Below, piece by piece: positions 1-5,778 of a stretch of 20,483 bases of DNA. A program made the position numbers and the translations under genes. A model generated the notes under the pieces. The model saw only the letters and a list, made by a program, of their open reading frames with translations. It made no database searches and was not told the origin of the DNA. Position 1 is the first letter of the stretch; the number at the start of each line of letters is the position of its first letter. Source of the DNA: Flavobacteriaceae bacterium UBA3478 (GTDB lineage: Bacteria > Bacteroidota > Bacteroidia > Flavobacteriales > Flavobacteriaceae); contig DFQX01000001.1 in NCBI GenBank assembly GCA_002381155.1, forward strand, positions 1-20,483, written 5' to 3'.

Positions 1-83
1 GCCGTAGATAAACCAACGATTCCCGAGCCAACGATAATAAGGTCATAGTTAATGAACGAAACGCTTTCCCAATAGCTTAACAT
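1..83 (-). CDS. FAD-dependent oxidoreductase, N-terminal fragment (partial)
   Basis: The ATG is the reverse complement of the CAT at 81-83, and the frame runs open off the left edge of the window. The 27 visible residues contain a beta strand followed by a dinucleotide-binding fingerprint, IIVGSGIVGLSTA, which fits GxGxxG. This is the usual N-terminus of DAO-family flavoproteins (D-amino acid dehydrogenase or glycine-oxidase-like), which bind FAD and oxidise amines or amino acids. The substrate cannot be inferred from so little sequence. The gene is divergent from the TspO-like gene at 135, and the 51 nt between the two starts must hold both promoters. Confidence is high for an FAD/NAD-binding Rossmann N-terminus and moderate for the DAO family. 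Confidence 0.75.
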   Translation of the reverse strand, partial: MLSYWESVSFINYDLIIVGSGIVGLST

Positions 84-101
84 GTTTGATCTACTTTGAA
101 A

Positions 102-118
102 TAAAACTACTAGTTTTA
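102..118. promoter_or_regulatory. Palindromic candidate promoter/operator between divergent genes
   Basis: The sequence TAAAACTA-C-TAGTTTTA is a perfect dyad with 8-nt arms and one central base. Read on either strand it gives TAGTTTTA, one mismatch from the Bacteroidota -7 consensus TAnnTTTG. On the + strand a TTTG at 85-88 lies 22 nt upstream of it, a tolerable -33 spacing. On the - strand no well-spaced -33 element is visible. It could be two overlapping -7 boxes, an operator, or both. Confidence 0.35.
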
Positions 119-134
119 AAAGAAATACCTATTC

Positions 135-905
135 ATGCTCAAAAACCTTTTTCTTTTGAGGTCGGCTTATGTGCTGTTATTTGTAGGAGTCATTGCCGTT
201 AATGGAGCTGCAAACGCTCTTCCTATAAATGGTCTAACTACAGGTGCGGTTTCTGATCTTTATCCGAATTTGTTTACTCCTGCCGGTTTTGCATTTAGCA
301 TCTGGGGATTGATTTATACGGGATTGCTCGCGTTCTTGATAAGAATCTTAGCGACCTCTGATACGGCACTAGTCGGCAAATTATTTCCTTGGTTTGCTAT
401 AAATAGTTTGGCAAATATGGCCTGGATTTTTGCTTGGCACCATTTACAGGTGGTCATCTCACTAGTACTTATGCTCTTATTGTTAAGTAGCCTTATCTAT
501 CTCACCGCCGAGCTTAGATCATCTACTAGATTATCGAAAGAAATACGATTTTTTAATGCTGTTTTCGAGGTCTATCTAGGGTGGATTACCGTTGCGACGG
601 TGGCTAACTTCACCGCTTTACTGGTAGCCTTTAATTGGAATGCTCTGAGTATTAGTGAGGAGCATTGGATGCTCATTATACTTCCTGTAATTGTCGTGAT
701 CGCTTCAGTGATGTATTTTAAACAAACTAGCACGGTATATTTGTTACCCATTATTTGGGCACTCTACGGTATATATGCTAAACATTTAGGAGTATTTCAA
801 GGACAATTTTCTTTAGTTATCACGGCAGTTAAACTTTCCATTGCTGCTCTGCTACTTTCTGTTATTATTAAAAATCGAGATCTAATCCAATTGCTAAAAC
901 GATGA
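135..905 (+). CDS. TspO/MBR-like tryptophan-rich membrane protein (long form)
   Basis: This is a 256-residue integral membrane protein with about seven or eight hydrophobic segments and almost no soluble part. Near residue 48 it has TPAGFAFSIWGLIYTGL, the characteristic start of a TspO/MBR-type unit. An aromatic stretch, ANMAWIFAWHH, follows around residues 92-102. Canonical TspO proteins have about 160 residues and five helices, so this is a longer relative of the kind annotated as 'tryptophan-rich sensory protein' in bacteria. TspO binds porphyrins and sterol-like ligands; nothing here shows whether this protein does. The start is the first ATG after the candidate promoter. The end overlaps the next gene by 4 nt (ATGA), which suggests translational coupling to the M20 peptidase. 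Family assignment is fairly sure, function is not. Confidence 0.75.
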   Translation: MLKNLFLLRSAYVLLFVGVIAVNGAANALPINGLTTGAVSDLYPNLFTPAGFAFSIWGLIYTGLLAFLIRILATSDTALVGKLFPWFAINSLANMAWIFAWHHLQVVISLVLMLLLLSSLIYLTAELRSSTRLSKEIRFFNAVFEVYLGWITVATVANFTALLVAFNWNALSISEEHWMLIILPVIVVIASVMYFKQTSTVYLLPIIWALYGIYAKHLGVFQGQFSLVITAVKLSIAALLLSVIIKNRDLIQLLKR

Positions 906-2188
906 AAATTCAATCCAAATTGTGGTTTATAACCTTAGTGCTGGTAAGTTCAATTTCAATGGCTCAACAAGGTGTGCATGCTGAAAAAATCTATTCAAAA
1001 GAAATTCAGAAATTGTCTAAAAAGTCAATAATGACAAAGGCCTTTGACCGAATTAAAGCCCTTGAAGAAGAAACCTTAAGACATCATATCGAGTTGACAG
1101 AAATTGCTGCCCCACCATTTATGGAGCAACAGCGAGCTGCTTCGTTTTCTGATCGTTTGCAAAAGGTTGGGGTTGATTCAATCTGGACAGATGCTGTGGG
1201 AAATGTAATAGGTTTAATTAGAGGTTCTAAAGGAGCTAAAACCGTAGCCTTAAATGCTCATTTAGATACTGTTTTTCCTGAAGGCACCGATGTGTCAGTA
1301 AGAGTGATTAATGATACCTTGTATGCTCCTGGTATCGGTGATGATACAAGAGGTTTAGCAATTTTAATTACTGTTGCTGAGGTAATAAACGAACTCGAAA
1401 TAAAGCCTAAGTCAGATGTGTTACTAGTTGCTTCGGTTGGTGAAGAAGGTTTAGGAGATCTCAGAGGAGTGAAAGAGTTGTTCAGCGAAAGAGGCCCTAA
1501 AATAGATTCTTGGATTGCTATCGATGGAGGATCTATCGGACGAGTAAATACTAAGGCTTTAGGTTCTTACCGTTACAAACTTACTTTTGAAGGTCCAGGA
1601 GGTCACTCATGGGGAGCCTTTGGTCTTGCAAATCCGCATCACGCATTAGGATCAGCTATACATCATTTTGTCGGATTAGCCGATGCTTATACTAGTGAGG
1701 GTCCAAAGACGAGTTATAATGTGGGTGTTATTGAGGGCGGAACTTCGATCAATTCGGTGCCGTTTTCTTCTTCGATGCTTATCGATATAAGGTCGGTTGA
1801 GCCTTATCGTTTAGATGAAATGGAACAATTATTGGATCAGTCCATGCAACAGGCTTTGGAAGAGCAAAATTCAATTCGAAGAAGGGGAGAAGCACTAACT
1901 GCTAGCCTAGAAAAGATTGGTAATCGCCCGTCAGGAGCGTTAGATCCAGGGTTGCCCCTTATTCAAAGAGCTATCGCAGCTACCGAATTGTTTGGCGTAG
2001 CGGCTGAACTTACTAGAGGGTCAACAGATTCGAACATTCCTATTTCTATGGGGATCCCTGCGATCACTATCGGACGTGGAGGTACTGGCGGAAAGGCACA
2101 TTCTCTCGATGAATGGTGGTTTGATGAAAAGGGATACGAGGCCGTACAGTATGCATTACTAGTACTTTTGGCTGAGGCAGGCATCTAA
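902..2188 (+). CDS. Secreted M20-family metallopeptidase (PepT/ArgE-like)
   Basis: The protein has 428 residues and an N-terminal signal peptide ending near the AQQ at residues 21-23, so it should act in the periplasm or outside the cell. The di-zinc site of the M20 family is present: NAHLDTVFPEG (H120, D122), GIGDDTRG (D147), GEEG (catalytic E181, ligand E182), IDGG (D208) and a C-terminal AHS (H400). The GPGGHS motif around residues 231-236 belongs to the lid/dimerisation domain. Family members hydrolyse small peptides or N-acyl amino acids; the closest general match is tripeptide-aminopeptidase-like, but the substrate cannot be read from the motifs. It is the second gene of a + strand run, overlapping the TspO-like gene by 4 nt and lying 44 nt ahead of the FAS1 lipoprotein. 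Confidence 0.9.
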   Translation: MKIQSKLWFITLVLVSSISMAQQGVHAEKIYSKEIQKLSKKSIMTKAFDRIKALEEETLRHHIELTEIAAPPFMEQQRAASFSDRLQKVGVDSIWTDAVGNVIGLIRGSKGAKTVALNAHLDTVFPEGTDVSVRVINDTLYAPGIGDDTRGLAILITVAEVINELEIKPKSDVLLVASVGEEGLGDLRGVKELFSERGPKIDSWIAIDGGSIGRVNTKALGSYRYKLTFEGPGGHSWGAFGLANPHHALGSAIHHFVGLADAYTSEGPKTSYNVGVIEGGTSINSVPFSSSMLIDIRSVEPYRLDEMEQLLDQSMQQALEEQNSIRRRGEALTASLEKIGNRPSGALDPGLPLIQRAIAATELFGVAAELTRGSTDSNIPISMGIPAITIGRGGTGGKAHSLDEWWFDEKGYEAVQYALLVLLAEAGI

Positions 2189-2232
2189 TTTGCAGTTGTC
2201 TGCAGCGAGTCGTAATTTCAAAACAAAAAGTT

Positions 2233-2814
2233 ATGAAACAATTCTTTGGTTCTTTTCTTGCTATTTCAGCACTCTTTCTGATTTCTTGCTCGGAGGATAT
2301 CGATGCCCCTTTGACATCAGGCCAGGTGCCTAGTCTTTTTGAAACCGCTGAGGAGGCTGAAATCTTAACTTCTTTTTATGCGGCGATTTCTAAAGCAGAT
2401 GAAAGCCCATCGGTAAATCTTTCAGAGGTTCTTCAAAACAATGGGCCATTTACTCTTTTTGCTCCAACCAATGATGCCTTTGATTCGTTGTTTGATTCAT
2501 GGGACGGATACGAATCTTTGGATGATTTTGATACGGATGCAGAGAGAGAATTGCTTTCGCTTGTTCTGCTTTATCACTTGACTGAACAGTTGATTGTAGC
2601 TGCAAGTATTCAAGAAGGACAGACCTTGACCACTCTTCAGGGTGAAGACCTTGTATTCACTTTAGGTGGTGGTGTTAAGGTAATCGATGCAACCGCATCA
2701 GAGGCACGTGTGCTTACCTCGGACATCAATACCTCCAATGGAATTCTCCACCTTCTTGATAAGGTACTTTTACCACAAGAAGTTCAGAATCTTTTCTTGA
2801 ACGAAGGGCTATAA
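2233..2814 (+). CDS. Fasciclin (FAS1) domain lipoprotein
   Basis: This is a 193-residue protein with a lipoprotein signal peptide: a hydrophobic segment then LISC, Cys19 being the likely lipidated residue. It is followed by an acidic linker and one FAS1 domain over roughly residues 37-183. The two conserved FAS1 boxes are visible: GPFTLFAPTNDAF around residue 71 and ILHLLDKVLLP near the end. FAS1 domains are adhesion or ligand-binding modules, and in bacteria they are often single-domain surface lipoproteins. The gene starts 44 nt after the M20 peptidase, with a short stem-loop (TGCAG-ttgt-CTGCA, 2191-2204) in that gap. It ends 4 nt before alkB, so the two are very probably co-transcribed. 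A direct role in alkane use is not shown. Confidence 0.88.
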   Translation: MKQFFGSFLAISALFLISCSEDIDAPLTSGQVPSLFETAEEAEILTSFYAAISKADESPSVNLSEVLQNNGPFTLFAPTNDAFDSLFDSWDGYESLDDFDTDAERELLSLVLLYHLTEQLIVAASIQEGQTLTTLQGEDLVFTLGGGVKVIDATASEARVLTSDINTSNGILHLLDKVLLPQEVQNLFLNEGL

Positions 2815-2818
2815 AATC

Positions 2819-3850
2819 ATGAAAGACATTAAGTATTTATTGGCCTATACGATACCGGTAAGTTGTCTTATTGCTTTAGAGCTGAAAGGATTATTCAGTT
2901 TTTTAACCGTCGTGTATGCTTTTGGCCTTATTCCACTTCTTGAGTTAGTGTTCTCTTCCTCTGAGAGTAGTTATTCTGAAGAAGACAAATCGAGTCGATT
3001 AAAGAATGTCCTTTTTGATTTGATGTTGTATTTAAACTTGCCCATTCTCTTTGGGATTTTGGTTTACGGATTAATAGTTCTCACCACCCAAGATTTGGCG
3101 AGATACGAATGGGTTGGGCTTGTGTTTTCTATAGGAATAGTAGTGGGTACAAACGGTATTAATGTTGCTCACGAACTAGGTCATAGGCAAACTAAGGCTG
3201 AACAGTTTTTAGCGAAGCTGTTGTTACTGCCTTCACTTTACATGCACTTCTTTATCGAACATAATTTAGGACATCATCGAAACATAGGTACTCCTGAAGA
3301 TCCTGCTACGGCCAGAAAAGATCAATCGGTATATCATTTTTGGTTTACCTCAATTATTGGTCAAGTAAGATCTGCCTACCATATTCAGAAAAGGCTGTTA
3401 GAGAAGAATGGCAAAGGTTTTTGGTCTCTTGATAACGAACTATTGTTTTTCTTTTGCGTTGAGACGGGATATTTAGCCTTGTTGTACGTTTTATTGGGAG
3501 TTCAAGGCTTAATTTTCGGTGTATTTATCGCCCTTATTGCTGTACTTTTACTGGAGACTATCAATTATATCGAACATTATGGACTCGTTCGTAAAAAAGT
3601 GAATGATCGATATGAGCGAGTTACCCCTGCACATTCCTGGAATTCAAATCATGTTATTGGTAGAATGGTACTTTATGAGCTGACACGTCATAGCGATCAC
3701 CATCATCGGGCCTCTAAAAAGTATCAGATATTAGAAAGTATTGAATCGAGTCCACAATTGCCCTTCGGGTATACTACCTGTATGGTACTTTCCCTGATAA
3801 CTCCCTTGTGGTTTAGGATGATGAATTCGAGAATCACCTTGGTTAGTTAG
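2819..3850 (+). CDS. alkB: AlkB-type alkane 1-monooxygenase
   Basis: This is a 343-residue multi-pass membrane non-haem di-iron hydroxylase. All the diagnostic boxes are present: HELGH (118-122), EHNLGHH (147-153) followed by EDPATAR (160-166), the AlkB signature NYIEHYGL (249-256) and RHSDHHHR (290-297). The NYIEHYGL box separates alkane hydroxylases from fatty-acid desaturases. The enzyme family oxidises the terminal methyl of medium-chain alkanes with O2, using electrons from rubredoxin. No rubredoxin or rubredoxin reductase gene lies in the window, so electron supply must come from elsewhere. The start lies 4 nt after the FAS1 gene, with which it probably shares a transcript. Its TAG stop overlaps the TAA of the convergent zinc-ribbon gene. 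Chain-length range is not predictable here. Confidence 0.93.
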   Translation: MKDIKYLLAYTIPVSCLIALELKGLFSFLTVVYAFGLIPLLELVFSSSESSYSEEDKSSRLKNVLFDLMLYLNLPILFGILVYGLIVLTTQDLARYEWVGLVFSIGIVVGTNGINVAHELGHRQTKAEQFLAKLLLLPSLYMHFFIEHNLGHHRNIGTPEDPATARKDQSVYHFWFTSIIGQVRSAYHIQKRLLEKNGKGFWSLDNELLFFFCVETGYLALLYVLLGVQGLIFGVFIALIAVLLLETINYIEHYGLVRKKVNDRYERVTPAHSWNSNHVIGRMVLYELTRHSDHHHRASKKYQILESIESSPQLPFGYTTCMVLSLITPLWFRMMNSRITLVS

Positions 3851-4167
3851 GCTTTTCGAACAAATTCTGACTTCAACGCCATAGCGCCAAACCCCTCAAC
3901 TTTACCGTCAATATTGTGATCTCCATCGGTGAGACGGATGTTTTTCACCTTAGTCCCGGCTTTGATCGGTTTAGATGCGCCCTTCAAAGGAAGATCTTTG
4001 ATTACGATGACGGTGTCGCCGTCGCTTAAAGTATTTCTGTTAGAATCTTTGATCATTGAACTTTCGTCAATTTCGTCCGGATTCCATTCGTGCCCGCATT
4101 CAGGACATGCAAATAATTCTCCCATCGGATAGCCATAAGGGGATTTACATTCAGGACAGTCTTTCAT
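3847..4167 (-). CDS. yjdM: YjdM/PhnA-family zinc-ribbon protein
   Basis: The protein has 106 residues. The N-terminal zinc ribbon has two CPEC knuckles (CPECKSPYGYPMGELFACPECGHEW region, positions 4 and 22 onward), followed by an SH3-like PhnA C-terminal domain containing SDGDTVIVIKDLPLKG and a conserved AMALKSEFVRKA end. This is the full length of the family. It was historically called 'alkylphosphonate utilization protein PhnA', but that link comes from gene position in E. coli, and no phosphonate gene is present here. The function is unknown, probably cytosolic. The gene is convergent with alkB and their stop codons interlock over 4 nt (TTAG, 3847-3850). A weak -7-like TACTTTTA at 4185-4192 (-) may be its promoter. 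The two C-x2-C knuckles are a zinc ribbon, not a rubredoxin fold. Confidence 0.9.
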   Translation of the reverse strand: MKDCPECKSPYGYPMGELFACPECGHEWNPDEIDESSMIKDSNRNTLSDGDTVIVIKDLPLKGASKPIKAGTKVKNIRLTDGDHNIDGKVEGFGAMALKSEFVRKA

Positions 4168-4249
4168 TGGATTAGGTTAAAAACTAAAAGTAGGTAATTC
4201 ATTTCAATCAATTGGTCCTCGGGATATTTTCTGCCTTTACTTCTAAATA

Positions 4250-4279
4250 AAAAAGCCCGCCTTAATTGGCGGGCTTTTT
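4250..4279 (-). terminator. Strong intrinsic terminator (bidirectional form)
   Basis: GCCCGCC (4255-4261), loop ttaatt, GGCGGGC (4268-4274), with an A-run on one side and a T-run on the other. It works by form on both strands. The adjacent upstream gene is the - strand lipoprotein, whose stop is at 4301, so its main job is to end that transcript before yjdM. Confidence 0.9.
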
Positions 4280-4300
4280 CTTCTTTAAGGGGGTAACTAA

Positions 4301-4519
4301 TTAGTTAGCGCCTTCTTCTGAAGTTGTTTCTTCGGTAGTCTCTTCAGAAGTGGTTTCTTCAGTAACTTCTACCTCAACTTCTTCGTTGGTGGTAGCTTCG
4401 ATTACTTCAACTTGAACCTCTTGAGTCTCTTCAACTGATTCGGTAGCCGCTGTATTTGACTTACCAGAACAAGCCATAGCTACTAGAGCAACAGCTAAAA
4501 CTAAAATTGCTTTTTTCAT
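4301..4519 (-). CDS. Small, very acidic lipoprotein of unknown function
   Basis: The protein has 72 residues. It has a clear lipoprotein signal peptide (MKK, hydrophobic core, AMAC with Cys17). The rest is low-complexity: after the cysteine there are 18 glutamates, no aspartate and only one lysine, arranged as repeats of the type VEVTEETTSEE. It should be a disordered, strongly negative surface or periplasmic tail anchored by lipid. Such proteins are common in Bacteroidota and carry no assigned function; I do not recognise a named family. It is a stand-alone gene with its own promoter (4556-4587) and a strong terminator 22 nt after the stop. That arrangement fits an abundant monocistronic product and supports it being a real gene. 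Confidence 0.8.
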   Translation of the reverse strand: MKKAILVLAVALVAMACSGKSNTAATESVEETQEVQVEVIEATTNEEVEVEVTEETTSEETTEETTSEEGAN

Positions 4520-4555
4520 ACTTTTTGAAAACTAATGATCGTGTTTAAGATCGAG

Positions 4556-4587
4556 CGAAAGTAGATCAAAAATCGATTCATTAACAA
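4556..4587 (-). promoter_or_regulatory. Promoter of the small acidic lipoprotein
   Basis: On the - strand TACTTTCG (4563-4556) fits the Bacteroidota -7 box TAnnTTTG with one change. A TTG (4587-4585) lies 21 nt upstream as the -33 element. Transcription would start near 4550, giving a 5' leader of about 30 nt before the ATG at 4519. Confidence 0.55.
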
Positions 4588-4735
4588 GAAAGGATGAAAA
4601 TTATTTTTTCTACCTAAGTAGCTTAAAATCAGAAGGTAATAACTTTAATAAAATAGACTTTGATATGCAGTATATATTTTTCCGGAGATACCTCGCTTGG
4701 CTCGGTGTTCCTTTGGTCCCACACCTGAAAATACA
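4588..4735. other. Non-coding stretch between lipoprotein promoter and stem-loop array
   Basis: This AT-rich stretch has no convincing gene. It contains a small hairpin GGTGT (4704-4708) / ACACC (4721-4725). Overlapping it is a quasi-palindrome, GGAGATACC / GGTGTTCC, around 4684-4711, whose loop holds the 13-nt motif that recurs at 4794-4806. A 29-codon ORF at 4665-4754 crosses these hairpins and is not credible. No transcription start can be assigned with confidence. Confidence 0.5.
4692..4704. repeat. 13-nt direct repeat, copy 1 (CTCGCTTGGCTCG)
   Basis: An identical copy lies at 4794-4806. Here the motif sits between short complementary flanks (ATACC / GGTGT). The second copy sits between quite different complementary flanks (GAATAC / GTATTC). 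The motif is therefore a conserved loop on two unrelated stems. Confidence 0.65.
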
Positions 4736-4765
4736 AAAAGCAAACACCCGCTAGTAGCAGGCGTT
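4735..4765 (-). terminator. Second intrinsic terminator downstream of tRNA-Phe
   Basis: On the - strand AACGCCTGCTA (4765-4755) pairs with TAGCGGGTGTT (4753-4743) around one or a few loop bases. The two non-Watson-Crick pairs are G-U wobbles on this strand; on the + strand they would be A-C mismatches. A TTTTT run follows at 4739-4735. The asymmetry assigns it to the - strand, reading away from the tRNA. Confidence 0.7.
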
Positions 4766-4825
4766 CTTTTGTCGTTTTGAATACTCACTCAAGCTCGCTT
4801 GGCTCGTATTCTAAAACGACAAAAG
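4766..4825. repeat. Long inverted repeat (fold-back) between two terminators
   Basis: The left arm at 4766-4784 and the right arm at 4806-4825 pair over 19 bp with a single bulged base, around a 21-nt loop. The loop contains a mini-stem (CAAGC/GCTTG, 4790-4801), and the second copy of the 13-nt motif spans loop and arm at 4794-4806. The right arm includes the T-tail of the adjacent terminator (4821-4848), so the two structures cannot both form completely. See findings. Confidence 0.75.
4794..4806. repeat. 13-nt direct repeat, copy 2 (CTCGCTTGGCTCG)
   Basis: Identical to 4692-4704. It lies in the loop of the 4766-4825 inverted repeat and extends one base into its right arm. Confidence 0.65.
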
Positions 4826-4848
4826 CCCATCCTTTTGGATGAGCTTTT
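4821..4848 (-). terminator. Intrinsic terminator of tRNA-Phe
   Basis: On the - strand AAAAGCTCATCC (4848-4837), loop AAAA, GGATGGGCTTTT (4832-4821) form a 12-bp stem with one G-U pair and a T-rich tail. It starts 10 nt after the tRNA 3' end. On the + strand the same position is an A-C mismatch, so the - strand reading is favoured. Confidence 0.8.
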
Positions 4849-4858
4849 GTGCTTTAAG

Positions 4859-4931
<73 letters not shown>

Positions 4932-4956
4932 GACCTTGCTTGCGTGCAAGCGGGTG

Positions 4957-4964
4957 CAAATATA
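4957..4964 (-). promoter_or_regulatory. Candidate -7 box of the tRNA-Phe promoter
   Basis: TATATTTG followed by C on the - strand is an exact match to the Bacteroidota TAnnTTTG box. It would place the start near 4950, about 20 nt before the mature tRNA. No clear -33 TTTG is seen upstream. The box abuts a perfect 14-nt palindrome, TAATTTTAAAATTA (4963-4976). A GCTTGC-GT-GCAAGC dyad (4938-4951) lies between start and tRNA. Confidence 0.5.
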
Positions 4965-5037
4965 ATTTTAAAATTACTACTAAAAAATAAAAGGGTGAAA
5001 AAATGGTCCTAAGCGTGCAAATCACGATCTTTAAACG

Positions 5038-5775
5038 GTGAATTTGACGATCGACATAGGGAATACACGTATAAAAACAGCGGTATTTGAGGGTAAAAAC
5101 CTTTTAGAGGTAAAAGCTTTCGACAAATCTGCCTTTGAAGAGGGGGTGCGAGGATTATTTAATAGAAATCCGAATATTCGTCAAGCTATTATTTCATCAG
5201 TAGCCGAAGCAGCTAGCGATTACGAAAGCGTTTTGACTGATTATGTTCGGGTTTTTCAACTAGATCAAAATCTATCCTTGAATTTTAGCTCGAAATACGA
5301 TGATACCAGCAAGCTAGGCGCTGATCGTAAGGCATTGATTGCGGCAGCGGTGACGAATTATCCTAACCAAGATGTTTTAGTTATTGATATGGGAAGCTGT
5401 ATAACCTACGATGTGGTAGATCGCTCAAGTTTACATCACGGAGGAGGTATAAGTCCCGGTTGGCAGATGCGTCTAAACGCCATGCATACATTCACTGGTC
5501 GTCTTCCTCAACTATCTACTTTAGAGGATAACATTAAAAATAAAGAGGTCACAGGAACGAATACGCATCAGGCGATGTTTAATTCTACTTATTACGGACT
5601 CTTAGCAGAGATCGATCAACGTATCGAACATTATAAATCCGAATTTCCGGATTTAACAGTGATTTTAACAGGTGGAGACGCTCAGTCCTTTTCAGTCCGC
5701 TTAAAAAACCGCATATTTGCCCATTCTAATTTTCTTTTAGAAGGTTTAAATGCGCTCTTGGAGCACAATCTTTAG
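5038..5775 (+). CDS. coaX: Type III pantothenate kinase
   Basis: CoaX phosphorylates pantothenate, the first step of coenzyme A synthesis, in the cytosol. Type III enzymes are not inhibited by CoA and need a monovalent cation. The 245-residue length is normal. Motifs in order: N-terminal phosphate loop TIDIGNTRIK (residues 4-13), LGADRKALIAAA around residue 98, the VIDMGSCITYD strand near residue 120 with the catalytic-type Asp, GGGISPGWQMR near 141, and ILTGGDA towards the C-terminus. The start is a GTG directly before NLTIDIGNT; a later start would remove the phosphate loop. The gene is divergent from tRNA-Phe and ends 3 nt before the outer-membrane protein gene. It therefore appears to lead a run of envelope genes with no obvious metabolic link. 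Confidence 0.95.
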   Translation: MNLTIDIGNTRIKTAVFEGKNLLEVKAFDKSAFEEGVRGLFNRNPNIRQAIISSVAEAASDYESVLTDYVRVFQLDQNLSLNFSSKYDDTSKLGADRKALIAAAVTNYPNQDVLVIDMGSCITYDVVDRSSLHHGGGISPGWQMRLNAMHTFTGRLPQLSTLEDNIKNKEVTGTNTHQAMFNSTYYGLLAEIDQRIEHYKSEFPDLTVILTGGDAQSFSVRLKNRIFAHSNFLLEGLNALLEHNL

Positions 5776-5778
5776 TTA

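Noticed and set aside
1963..2184. Antisense reading frame within the M20 peptidase gene
   Set aside because: It is fully inside a gene with intact catalytic motifs. Similar shadow frames at 3929-4132, 7782-8009, 10543-10782, 11050-11247 and 13857-14099 were dropped for the same reason.
3924..3945. Possible alkB terminator (CATC ... GATG followed by TTTTT) inside yjdM
   Set aside because: The stem is only 4 bp plus a bulged extension. It is too weak to call, unlike the 10-bp stem found at the ppiD junction.
3847..4167. Idea that the two CPEC knuckles beside alkB are a rubredoxin for the hydroxylase
   Set aside because: Spacing and the following SH3-like domain match the YjdM/PhnA zinc ribbon. 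The rubredoxin CPxCG pattern and fold length are absent, and the gene is on the opposite strand.
4665..4754. A 29-codon reading frame starting ATGCAGTATATA
   Set aside because: It crosses two hairpins and ends in a terminator stem, has no signal or domain, and its composition follows the repeat motif rather than codon use of neighbouring genes.
4692..4806. CRISPR-like repeat
   Set aside because: There are only two 13-nt copies with hairpin flanks and no regular spacers or cas genes.
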